9,649 nt of DNA from CAYOEJ01 sp964403015 (lineage in GTDB: Bacteria > Actinomycetota > Actinomycetes > Actinomycetales > Actinomycetaceae), in contig CAYOEJ010000051.1 in the NCBI GenBank assembly GCA_964403015.1, positions 1-9,649 of the forward strand. The letters are read 5' to 3'. Shown here piece by piece: positions 1 to 5,826 of this stretch. Numbering within the stretch: position 1 is the first letter of the stretch; every line of letters begins with the position of its first letter. A program made the position numbers and the translations under genes. The notes beneath the pieces were generated by a model, which saw only the letters and a list, made by a program, of their open reading frames with translations, was not told the origin of the DNA and ran no database searches.

Positions 1-504
1 GCCACCACCGACGAGTCGCGCACCGCTCTCGATACCGCCCAGCGCAGGGTTGCCACCATCGCGCTGGTCCACGAACGACTCTCGCAAAACATTGACGAAG
101 TCGTGGATTTCGATGGACTCTTCATCCCCGTACTTCGTATGGCCTCCGACGTTGCTGTCACCGAGGCGCCCGTACGAACCACCTTCGAGGGTTCGTTTGG
201 ACGGGTGCGAGCAGAGCAAGCCACGCCGCTAGCAATCGTGATGAACGAAGTTATATCCAACGCGATCGAGCACGGCGTGAGCGCGGGTGGCGAAATTCGC
301 GTGAGTGTGGAGCGCGAGGAGAAGCGGTTGCACATCGAGGTGTACGACGACGGCATTGGCATTGGCGAGGACGGCCCAGGCAGTGGGCTCGGAACGCAAA
401 TTGTCCGCACCATGGTCGCTTCCGAGCTCAACGGGCGCATTGAATGGCGCCGCGGGGAAACGCGAGGGACTCGGGTGCTGCTTGACCTTCTGATCGACAG
501 CTAG
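1..504 (+). CDS. pdtaS: PdtaS-type sensor histidine kinase, C-terminal part (5' truncated)
   Basis: The frame is open from base 1 to the TAG at 502-504, giving the last 167 residues of a kinase that begins outside the window. The first ~25 residues look like the end of a HisKA_2 dimerisation helix (RRVATIALVHERLS); the phosphoacceptor histidine should lie upstream. An HATPase_c domain follows. The N box is MNEVISNAIEHG (fragment residues 81-92), and the ATP-binding glycine motifs are DDGIGIGEDG (about 116-125) and GSGLGTQIVRTMV. The order and wording match mycobacterial PdtaS, a soluble kinase that phosphorylates the ANTAR-domain RNA-binding regulator PdtaR. The partner gene is not in view. 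Convergence with whiB1 just downstream repeats the mycobacterial order as I remember it (Rv3220c/Rv3219), which supports the call. Another HisKA_2/HWE kinase is the main alternative. Confidence 0.85.
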   Translation, partial: ATTDESRTALDTAQRRVATIALVHERLSQNIDEVVDFDGLFIPVLRMASDVAVTEAPVRTTFEGSFGRVRAEQATPLAIVMNEVISNAIEHGVSAGGEIRVSVEREEKRLHIEVYDDGIGIGEDGPGSGLGTQIVRTMVASELNGRIEWRRGETRGTRVLLDLLIDS

Positions 505-542
505 ATTCGCTCGGCGCATCCGAAAGAGCCAACACTCAAAAA

Positions 543-570
543 CTGAGGGACCGATTGCTCGGTCCCTCAG
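543..570. terminator. Bidirectional intrinsic terminator between pdtaS and whiB1
   Basis: A perfect 12-bp stem (543-554 pairing with 559-570) closes a TTGC tetraloop. On the minus strand, the end of the whiB1 transcript, the stem is followed directly by five U residues (complement of AAAAA at 538-542), a textbook intrinsic terminator. On the plus strand, the end of pdtaS, the downstream run is weaker (AAACGTTTTA). The hairpin sits 38 bases after the pdtaS stop and 67 bases after the whiB1 stop, so it can serve both convergent genes. Confidence 0.85.
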
Positions 571-637
571 AAACGTTTTAAGTTGTCTGCGCATGCGCCC
601 CGGTTTCGAACCCTGGTTCGACCTGCGCGGGTGAGAA

Positions 638-883
638 TTAAACGCGACGTGCGCGGGCGGTACGACGCTTGAGAGCGCGGCGCTCGTCTTCAGACATGGC
701 GCCCCAGACGCCGGCGTCTTGGTTCGTGGTGAGCGCCCAGTTCAGGCATGTCTCTACCACGGCACACGTTCTGCACACACGCTTCGCCTGTTCAATCTGG
801 GCGAGTGCGGGCCCTGAGCTACCGATCGGGAAGAAAAGTTCCGGATCCTCGTTGAGGCAAGCGGCTTCGTGGCGCCAATCCAT
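638..883 (-). CDS. whiB1: WhiB1-family iron-sulfur transcription regulator
   Basis: This 81-residue protein has all WhiB (Wbl) hallmarks. The four [4Fe-4S] cysteine ligands are C9, C37, C40 and C46 (C-X2-C-X5-C for the last three). The GVWG turn is at 58-61, and the basic C-terminal tail (RRALKRRTARARR) is the DNA-binding part. The start MDWRHEAACLNEDPELFFP and the segment SGPALAQIEQAK are close to mycobacterial WhiB1, which is 84 residues. WhiB1 is an essential actinobacterial regulator whose cluster reacts with nitric oxide and which binds the principal sigma factor; this is family knowledge, not visible here. The ATG at 881-883 is supported by an AAGGAGA ribosome-binding site 10 bases upstream. 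The gene is monocistronic, convergent with pdtaS, and has a 5' region rich in inverted repeats. Confidence 0.95.
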   Translation of the reverse strand: MDWRHEAACLNEDPELFFPIGSSGPALAQIEQAKRVCRTCAVVETCLNWALTTNQDAGVWGAMSEDERRALKRRTARARRV

Positions 884-893
884 TTGCTATGCG

Positions 894-900
894 TCTCCTT
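894..900 (-). promoter_or_regulatory. whiB1 ribosome-binding site
   Basis: On the minus strand this reads AAGGAGA, ten bases before the ATG at 881-883. It fixes the start and shows that whiB1, unlike its neighbours pld and gatC, has a conventional leader. Confidence 0.75.
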
Positions 901-950
901 GTGATGGTTCACCACCACGTATGCGTGTCTTTCGTTGTATTAACTTACCT

Positions 951-964
951 TGGCAGGTTTGCCA
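951..964. repeat. Short inverted repeat TGGCA-N4-TGCCA upstream of whiB1
   Basis: TGGCA (951-955) and TGCCA (960-964) form a perfect 5-bp dyad next to the larger inverted repeat and just upstream of the possible TAAGTT -10. It could be a protein-binding site, but arms this short can arise by chance. Confidence 0.3.
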
Positions 965-969
965 GCGGT

Positions 970-999
970 GGTAAAGGGTTAAAACTGTGATCCTTTACC
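970..999. repeat. 30-bp inverted repeat (8-bp arms) upstream of whiB1
   Basis: GGTAAAGG (970-977) and CCTTTACC (992-999) are perfect inverted arms separated by 14 bases. The spacer contains a TGTGA half-site (986-990), the half motif of Crp-family regulators, but no proper TCACA partner at the right distance. There is no U-run on either side, so an operator is a better reading than a terminator. It lies about 90-115 bases upstream of the whiB1 start. Confidence 0.55.
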
Positions 1000-1050
1000 G
1001 CATGTTCAACGTCACGCAATTCGGCTCCAGATTCGCCGCGAGTATCTGAC

Positions 1051-1773
1051 TTAGATCACGGGTTCCACGCGGTCGATATTCTCGGGCTTGTTGTGTCGCA
1101 CATTTCCGACCGCGCGGTTGACAGCATAGAAGTCGAGATCAGTATTTTCTCGGTCCACCAGCGCCTTGACCTCGTCGGGATTGTCGAGGGAGGGATCGAG
1201 CCACGCATCGAACTCGTGCTTTTCAAGAATCAGCGGCGTCCGATTATGAATCTCTGCCACCTCTCCCTGCGCCTCGCGCGTGATGATGGTGGCGGTGAGC
1301 AGCCACTGCGCGTCTGGCGTCTGCCACCAGCCGTACAACCCTGCAAAGGCCAGCGGTTCACCGTCGGGACGGAAGATGTAATAAGGCTGCTTGGTGGCGC
1401 CTTCGCGCTTCCACTCGAAGTATCCGGACGCAGGAATGATGCAGCGGCGCTTTTTAAAACCGGGAGCAAACGAGCGCTTGGAATCCACTGTCTCAAGCCG
1501 CGCATTGATCATGTTGCTTGTCGGTTCCTTTGCCCACGGAGGGATGAAACCCCAGTGTGCGAGGTTGAGCGCGCGGACGACGTCGGCCTCCGGCTTCGCG
1601 TCACCAAACCAGCTGTCGTCGTCTTGTGGCTTACGTTCGACGACGACGGGGATCGCCTGGGTTGGAGCTACATTCCAATTCGGAGTCAGCTCGGTTCCCG
1701 GGGCGTAAGATTCGAGGTCAAAGGCTAGTTGAACATCGGTTCGTGACATCGTGGTGGCATATCTTCCGCACAT
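1051..1773 (-). CDS. SRAP-domain abasic-site DNA-protein crosslink protein (YedK/HMCES family)
   Basis: The protein is 240 residues, a normal length for the SOS-response-associated peptidase (SRAP) family. The mature N-terminus is Cys2 (MCGRY), which family members expose by removing Met and join covalently to abasic sites in single-stranded DNA through a thiazolidine. The other conserved active-site residues are visible: N90 in NARLETV, E120 in GYFEW and H176 in EIHNRTPLIL. Further SRAP motifs are NWNVAPTQ (32-39) and the WGFIPPWAK segment (74-82). Because Cys must be residue 2, the ATG at 1771-1773 is fixed even though no clear Shine-Dalgarno precedes it. The gene is divergent from ligA across 56 bases, so two DNA-repair genes share a compact promoter region. 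No LexA-type operator was seen there, so SOS control is not supported. Confidence 0.95.
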   Translation of the reverse strand: MCGRYATTMSRTDVQLAFDLESYAPGTELTPNWNVAPTQAIPVVVERKPQDDDSWFGDAKPEADVVRALNLAHWGFIPPWAKEPTSNMINARLETVDSKRSFAPGFKKRRCIIPASGYFEWKREGATKQPYYIFRPDGEPLAFAGLYGWWQTPDAQWLLTATIITREAQGEVAEIHNRTPLILEKHEFDAWLDPSLDNPDEVKALVDRENTDLDFYAVNRAVGNVRHNKPENIDRVEPVI

Positions 1774-1789
1774 GGCATAAGCGTGCCAT
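1772..1789. repeat. Inverted repeat ATGGCA-N6-TGCCAT overlapping the SRAP start codon
   Basis: ATGGCA (1772-1777) and TGCCAT (1784-1789) form a perfect 6-bp dyad that includes part of the SRAP initiation codon on the minus strand. In RNA it would form a small hairpin occupying the initiation region; in DNA it could be an operator in the SRAP/ligA divergent promoter. Function is unproven. Confidence 0.35.
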
Positions 1790-1796
1790 ACCGCAT

Positions 1797-1823
1797 GTCA
1801 AAACGTTGACTATCAGAGACAAT
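1797..1823 (+). promoter_or_regulatory. ligA promoter region: possible leaderless -10 and a back-to-back TTGAC dyad
   Basis: GACAAT (1818-1823) matches four of six bases of the -10 consensus and lies exactly six bases before the GTG chosen for ligA, the geometry of a leaderless transcript. GTCAA-N4-TTGAC (1797-1810) is a perfect dyad offering a TTGAC on each strand. Neither copy is at the right distance from a good -10, so its role as a -35 is doubtful. No strong Shine-Dalgarno precedes the GTG. Confidence 0.35.
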
Positions 1824-1829
1824 GGCGGG

Positions 1830-4185
1830 GTGACTGAATTGGATATTGCACAGGCGCGCGAGCGCTGGAATGAACTTGCGCCGAAACTCCGTGCCGCCCA
1901 AGAGGCCTATCATTCAACCGCGCAGACGACGATGGTGGACGCCACCTATGACGCGCTCATTCGCGAAATGCGTCGAATCGAAGATCAATTTCCAGAGCTC
2001 TGGTCGCCCGAATCACCCACGATGAAGGTTGGTGCGAAAATTGCCCGGGGCTCGCTCCCAGAATTGCGCCACCGCGAGCGCATGTACTCACTCCAGGACG
2101 TGTTTTCGCGTGAGGAGCTACGCGCATGGTATGCGGGAATCGTCAGGGAGCTGCCAGACAGCGCACGCTTCACAGTCGAAGTGAAGATTGATGGCCTCGC
2201 GCTCAATTTGACGTACCGCAACGGCGTCCTAGAGACTGCCGCTACGCGCGGCGACGGTACGAGCGGCGAAGATGTGACGCGCAATGCGCTCGCGATCGCC
2301 GACATCCCGCGTCAACTTGAGGGCACCGACCATCCCGAGCTCGTTGAGATCCGCGGTGAGGTGTTTTTCCCGGTCGCTGCATTCAAGGAATTCAACGAGG
2401 CGGTGGAGAGCCGCAACGAAGAGATCCAGCGTCGCAACGAAGAGATCCGTCGCCACAACAAACAGCTCGCAAAGCGCAATGCCGACATCAAGCTTGCCAA
2501 TGCCGGCCTGCCCGAGGCTGAGCACGTGCCGCTGCTCCAACGCGGTCGCACCGAGCCTTTGCTGAAGACCTTCGTCAATCCACGAAACGCCGCGGCTGGC
2601 ACCATGCGTCAAGAAGACGCCACGGGCTTTGCCATGCATTCGCTGTCCTTCATCGCACACGGTATCGGGGCGCTTGAAGGAGCCAACGAAGCGCTGACGC
2701 AACGGCTCGTAACCCAAGAGGGCGTCTACGAAGCCTTTGAATCGTGGGGAGTGCCAATCTCGCCGGAGACTCAAATTCTTTCCACCATCGAGGAGATCGA
2801 AGCTTTCCTTGANNNNNNNNNNNNNNNNNNNNNNNNNNNNNNNNNNNNNNNNNNNNNNNNNNNNNNNNNNNNNNNNNNNNNNNNNNNNNNNNNNNNNNNN
2901 NNNNNNNNNNNNGCGCAAGGGCGTTCGAATTGGCGACGTTGTGATCCTTCGCAAGGCGGGCGACATCATTCCCGAAGTTGTGGGACCGGTTCTCGCAGAA
3001 CGCGATGGCACCGAACGCGAATTCGATATGCCCACCACCTGCCCGGCATGCGGTGCGCCGGTGGTTGCCGCCAAGGAGGGCGATGTAGACCTGCGCTGCT
3101 CCAACACCCGTTCGTGCCCGGCGCAGCTGGCGCAGCGTGTAGTCCACGTCGGGTCACGAGGAGCCCTCGACGTCGAGGCGCTCGGTGATGAAACTTCGCT
3201 TTGGCTCGCGGACCCCGACCGCTACCGCCCCGACGCGCTCATTGCGCTCGCGACCGGACACACGCTCTTCATCGAGAACGAATTTGCGGACGTGGTTCCG
3301 TTGGCACTAGATCTCGCCAAACGCCAAGAGCTTGGCATAGTCGACGACGACGGTGCTCTGCTTGACCACGAGCATGCGATCCCGCCGTCGGTCCAGTCTG
3401 ACCTTGGTCTGCCAGCTGCACAGACTCCGTTCCTCGAGACCGAAGCTGGCCTGTTCGACCTCACCGCGGATGCCGTGAGAGACGTTTGGCAGTGGCAGCC
3501 CGTTCGCAGCGGCGGAGCGCCCACCGGAGATTGGCGATACGTTCGTGCGGCATGGACGAAGCCAACCTTTGCTAAGCGGGTGGATGAGAATGGCGAGCGC
3601 ATTCAGACGAAGGAATCAGCCCCGTCGAAAACTCTTCTGAAAATCATCGATGAACTCGACAAGGCGAAAACCAAAGAGCTGTGGCGAAAACTCGTTGCGT
3701 TGAACATTCGACACGTTGGTCCCGTTGCCTCGCGTGCGCTCGCGGCACAGTTCGGCTCACTTGACGCGATTCGCAAAGCCGGACTCGAGCAGGTGTCCCA
3801 AGTGGATGGGGTTGGCGAGATTATCGCTCGTTCATTCCTCGAGTGGTTCGATGAGGACTGGCATCAAGAGATCGTGGATCGATGGACTGCTGCCGGAGTG
3901 ACGTTCGCCGACGAAATCGAGGAGACCACCTCGGCTGAGCCACAAACGCTCGAGGGCATGACCATCGTGGCAACGGGTTCGCTCAGCGATTTCACCCGTG
4001 ATGGGATCAACGACGTCATCCTTGCCCACGGAGGAAAAGCCTCGGGGTCTGTGTCGAAGAAGACGACCGCCGTCGTCGTCGGTGAAAACGCGGGGTCTAA
4101 AGCAACGAAAGCGGATACGCTCGGTATCCCGATTCTGAGCGAGGATCAATTCAAGGAACTGCTCAAGACTGGACAGTTGCCCTAA
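1830..4185 (+). CDS. ligA: NAD-dependent DNA ligase LigA, interrupted by a 100-N assembly gap
   Basis: LigA seals nicks during replication and repair, using NAD+ to adenylate itself. Before the gap (residues 1-327) there are the Ia NAD-binding region, the adenylation motif KIDG with the nucleotide-accepting K119, RGDG (140-143), E177 in RGEVFF, and NPRNAAAG (from 250). After the gap come the end of the OB fold (RKGVRIGD), a zinc finger (Cys codons at 3040, 3049, 3097 and 3115; C-X2-C-X15-C-X5-C), helix-hairpin-helix repeats (about 3700-3850) and a BRCT domain (about 3949-4170). The GTG at 1830 is preferred because it places the catalytic lysine near residue 120, as in Mycobacterium (123); TTG at 1839 is possible. 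Comparison with known LigA suggests about 90-95 residues are missing in the gap, giving roughly 840 in all against 670-700 usually. The excess lies in two extra segments (2391-2570 and about 3193-3633). Confidence 0.97.
2391..2516 (+). repeat. Six tandem 21-nt (heptad) units inside ligA
   Basis: Read in frame, the segment is six consecutive seven-residue units: FNEAVES, RNEEIQR, RNEEIRR, HNKQLAK, RNADIKL, ANAGLPE (residues 188-229). Asn is at position 2 of every unit and Ile, Leu or Val at position 5. Units 2 and 3 share 16 identical bases (2412-2427 and 2433-2448), so nucleotide-level duplication is still visible. Compact ligases have only about 13 residues between the equivalent Asn and the NPRN motif; here there are 61. 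Confidence 0.85.
2813..2912. other. Assembly gap (exactly 100 N) within ligA
   Basis: Bases 2813-2912 are N. Exactly 100 is the usual placeholder for a gap of unknown size. The ligA frame shifts by one base across it, so the true missing length is not 100. If the gene is intact it must be a multiple of three. The missing part should encode the rest of the nucleotidyltransferase core (the EIDGVVVK and AYK motifs) and the first strands of the OB fold. Confidence 0.97.
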
Positions 4186-5441
4186 AGCAGAGGTGCCAGC
4201 GGCTTGAGAACGCGTTCGGCGATCCGGGCCAAAATTGACCTGTTTTCCCAATCTTCGGAGAGAAGCTCGTGCGCATTGGACATGTCCATCTGGAAGATCT
4301 CCTCCATGGTCTTGGCCATGTCCCTATCGAAAATCTCGACGTTGATCTCGAAGTTCCCCGCCATCGACAATCGATCGATGTTGGTGGTTCCCACAGTGGA
4401 CCAAATGCCATCCACGGTCATGGTCTTGGCGTGAACCATGGCCTCCTCGTAGAGGAAAATTCGCGCACCCGCATTCAGTAGCTCCGAATAGTGCGGGCGG
4501 CTCACCCAGTCCGCCACGATGTGGTTCGAGTACTGCGGGATGAGAATCTGTACGTCCACGCCACGTTTGGCTGCGCTCGTCAGTGAATGCATGATGCCGA
4601 AGTCCGGAATGAAGTAGCCCATCGTGATCCAGATCCGGCTATCGGCCCGGTTGATGGCCTCGAGGTACTTTGCGCGTACCGGGTAGGACCGGAATGCGGG
4701 AATGTTTTGAATGGCGCGAAGCTGGGAGGTCCACGTCTTGGAACCCTCGTCGGGGAGCTCTGGCTGACCTCCGCCGCGGTACACGTTCCACATGTCCACG
4801 AAGGCGTTTTCCAGTTCCCACACCCGCGGGCCACTGATACGGATATGGGTATCACGCCAGTGGTCTGCGTAGAGGCGGCCAATGTTGTATCCGCCAACGA
4901 ATCCCACCTCGGAGTCCACGCAGAGAATCTTGCGGTGGTCGTACCCGCTGTCCTTGAAGCGAGCGGTGAGGAACCACGGACGAATAAGTGGAAATCGAAT
5001 GACGTGGAGGTTCTCGTGGGCAGGGAACCGGCGGAAGCGGGGATCCTGATTGAGGTTTCCAAAGGTATCGAGAATGATGTACACCTTGACGCCGCGCTCG
5101 GCGGCAGCGATGAGGGCATCGCGGAAGGCGTACCCGACGTCGTCGGCCTTAATAATGTAGGTCTCGAAGAAAATGTACTTCTCGGCAGAATTGATCGCCT
5201 CGAGCATTTCCTTGAAAAGATGCCCGCCGAAGGTGTAGACGCGCACGGTCGAATCGGCAATTGGCGCGTCTTGGGGATCCATGTGGGGGAATTCGCCCGT
5301 GGGAGGATTTCGCCGTTTTCGGTTCTCATCGACTGCCACGACGGCACTGACGGCAAGGACTTGGGCGGTAAGCGTGCCGATGGCACCCCATTTGAGCGCG
5401 CGTTTCATCGCATCTTTGGAGCGCTTGTGGAAACCTGACAT
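4182..5441 (-). CDS. Phospholipase D / cardiolipin synthase-like membrane protein with two HKD motifs
   Basis: This is a 419-residue member of the PLD superfamily. Two complete HxKx4D motifs are present, H169-x-K171-x4-D176 followed by GG at 183-184, and H337-x-K339-x4-D344, so both halves of the catalytic pair look intact. A single hydrophobic stretch at about residues 16-37, flanked by basic residues, suggests one N-terminal membrane anchor. Classical bacterial cardiolipin synthases usually have two. Cardiolipin synthesis from phosphatidylglycerol is the commonest role for this architecture, but a phosphatidyltransferase or phospholipase of other specificity is possible. The ATG at 5439-5441 has no Shine-Dalgarno but follows a -10-like TAGAAT by six bases, suggesting a leaderless mRNA. 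Its TAG (4182-4184) overlaps the ligA stop on the other strand. It is divergent from gatC. Confidence 0.88.
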   Translation of the reverse strand: MSGFHKRSKDAMKRALKWGAIGTLTAQVLAVSAVVAVDENRKRRNPPTGEFPHMDPQDAPIADSTVRVYTFGGHLFKEMLEAINSAEKYIFFETYIIKADDVGYAFRDALIAAAERGVKVYIILDTFGNLNQDPRFRRFPAHENLHVIRFPLIRPWFLTARFKDSGYDHRKILCVDSEVGFVGGYNIGRLYADHWRDTHIRISGPRVWELENAFVDMWNVYRGGGQPELPDEGSKTWTSQLRAIQNIPAFRSYPVRAKYLEAINRADSRIWITMGYFIPDFGIMHSLTSAAKRGVDVQILIPQYSNHIVADWVSRPHYSELLNAGARIFLYEEAMVHAKTMTVDGIWSTVGTTNIDRLSMAGNFEINVEIFDRDMAKTMEEIFQMDMSNAHELLSEDWENRSILARIAERVLKPLAPLL

Positions 5442-5447
5442 GCTGGC

Positions 5448-5453
5448 ATTCTA
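5448..5453 (-). promoter_or_regulatory. -10 element of pld, apparently leaderless
   Basis: The minus strand reads TAGAAT, then six bases (GCCAGC), then the pld ATG. Transcription normally starts 6-7 bases after the -10, which puts the start on or next to the A of ATG. No clear -35 is seen 17 bases upstream (GCAGCA), as is common in actinobacterial promoters. Confidence 0.55.
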
Positions 5454-5517
5454 CCGAAAAGAGCGCATTGTGCTGCGACCAGATGAACAGAGTTCGCGGA
5501 CGTTGATTCGTTGCGTT

Positions 5518-5523
5518 TAGACT
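5518..5523 (+). promoter_or_regulatory. -10 element of the gatCAB operon, apparently leaderless
   Basis: TAGACT is followed by six bases (GTGCAC) and the gatC ATG at 5530, the same geometry as the divergent pld promoter. No Shine-Dalgarno lies before the ATG, which favours leaderless initiation. No convincing -35 hexamer is visible at 17-18 bases. Confidence 0.55.
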
Positions 5524-5529
5524 GTGCAC

Positions 5530-5826
5530 ATGTCGTCAATTTCTAAGGAAGAGGTCGCCAAGTTGGCGGACCTCGCACGTATTTCATTAACCGATGAGGA
5601 GCTGGAGCAGTTCGGCGCTGAACTCCAGGAGATTTCAAAGTCCGTTACAAAGATCGCCGAGTTCGTGGGCCCTGATACGCCGCGAACGTCCCACCCCATT
5701 CCGCTCACGAATGTGTGGCGTGAGGACGAGGTAGAGCCCGGACTTGACCTCGACGAAGTATTCGCCATGGCTCCCGCGCACGAAGACGGCAAGTTTGCCG
5801 TGCCGCAGATTCTAGGGGAGGACTAA
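5530..5826 (+). CDS. gatC: Aspartyl/glutamyl-tRNA amidotransferase subunit C
   Basis: GatC is the small subunit that wraps round GatA and stabilises the GatCAB amidotransferase. The 98-residue product has the family start (SSISKEEVAKLADLARISLTDEELEQF), the central TKIAEFV segment, and a C-terminal tail ending AHEDGKFAVPQILGED, where the conserved F-VP motif sits. The ATG at 5530 is chosen because it follows the -10 element TAGACT by six bases; the GTG at 5524 would lie before the predicted transcription start. The stop TAA (5824-5826) shares its last base with the gatA ATG, so gatA is translationally coupled. It heads the gatCAB operon and is divergent from pld. Confidence 0.95.
   Translation: MSSISKEEVAKLADLARISLTDEELEQFGAELQEISKSVTKIAEFVGPDTPRTSHPIPLTNVWREDEVEPGLDLDEVFAMAPAHEDGKFAVPQILGED
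5814..5821 (+). promoter_or_regulatory. gatA ribosome-binding site inside the end of gatC
   Basis: AGGGGAGG lies in the last codons of gatC, four bases before the gatA ATG at 5826. With the TAATG stop/start overlap it supports coupled or reinitiated translation and fixes the gatA start. Confidence 0.75.

Larger units (their letters stand above)
937..1012 (-). promoter_or_regulatory. whiB1 upstream regulatory region (tentative)
   Basis: The 167 bases between whiB1 and the SRAP gene must hold the whiB1 promoter. On the minus strand a TAAGTT (942-947) fits the actinobacterial TANNNT -10 rule, but no good -35 sits 17 bases before it. A TTGAAC at 1004-1009 could be a -35, but it lacks a matching -10. 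The inverted repeats at 970-999 and 951-964 lie where operators for a promoter using TAAGTT would be. Placement of the start site is inference. Confidence 0.3.

Noticed and set aside
589..630. Sequence resembling a tRNA T-arm (GGTTTCGAACC and GGTTCGACC) and a GCGCATGCGC palindrome between the terminator and whiB1
   Set aside because: The arms beside the TTCGA loops do not pair as a 5-bp T stem on either strand, and there is no room for the rest of a tRNA between the terminator and the whiB1 stop.
901..912. GTGA-N4-TCAC dyad in the whiB1 leader as a Crp site
   Set aside because: The half-sites are four bases apart instead of the six required, and it lies next to the ribosome-binding site; probably chance.
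1028..1048. CAGAT/ATCTG dyad just downstream of the SRAP stop as a terminator
   Set aside because: It has only five base pairs, an 11-base loop and no U-run, so it is not credible as an intrinsic terminator.
1093..1728. Long open frame antisense to the SRAP gene
   Set aside because: The SRAP protein on the opposite strand has all its active-site residues; the antisense frame has no recognisable motif and is explained by GC-rich codon bias.
1626..1829. Upstream extension of the ligA frame
   Set aside because: It would overlap the divergent SRAP gene, has no LigA similarity, and would push the catalytic lysine far beyond its usual position near residue 120.
1774..1829. LexA operator in the SRAP/ligA spacer
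   Set aside because: I searched by eye for a GAAC-N4-GTTC-type palindrome on both strands and found none; the dyads present do not match it.
4587..5438. 283-codon open frame antisense to the PLD gene
   Set aside because: It mirrors the PLD coding sequence, which has two intact HKD motifs; no ribosome-binding site or family similarity supports the antisense frame.
5524..5529. GTG at 5524 as the gatC start
   Set aside because: It falls directly after the -10 TAGACT, before the expected transcription start, and adds only two non-conserved residues.
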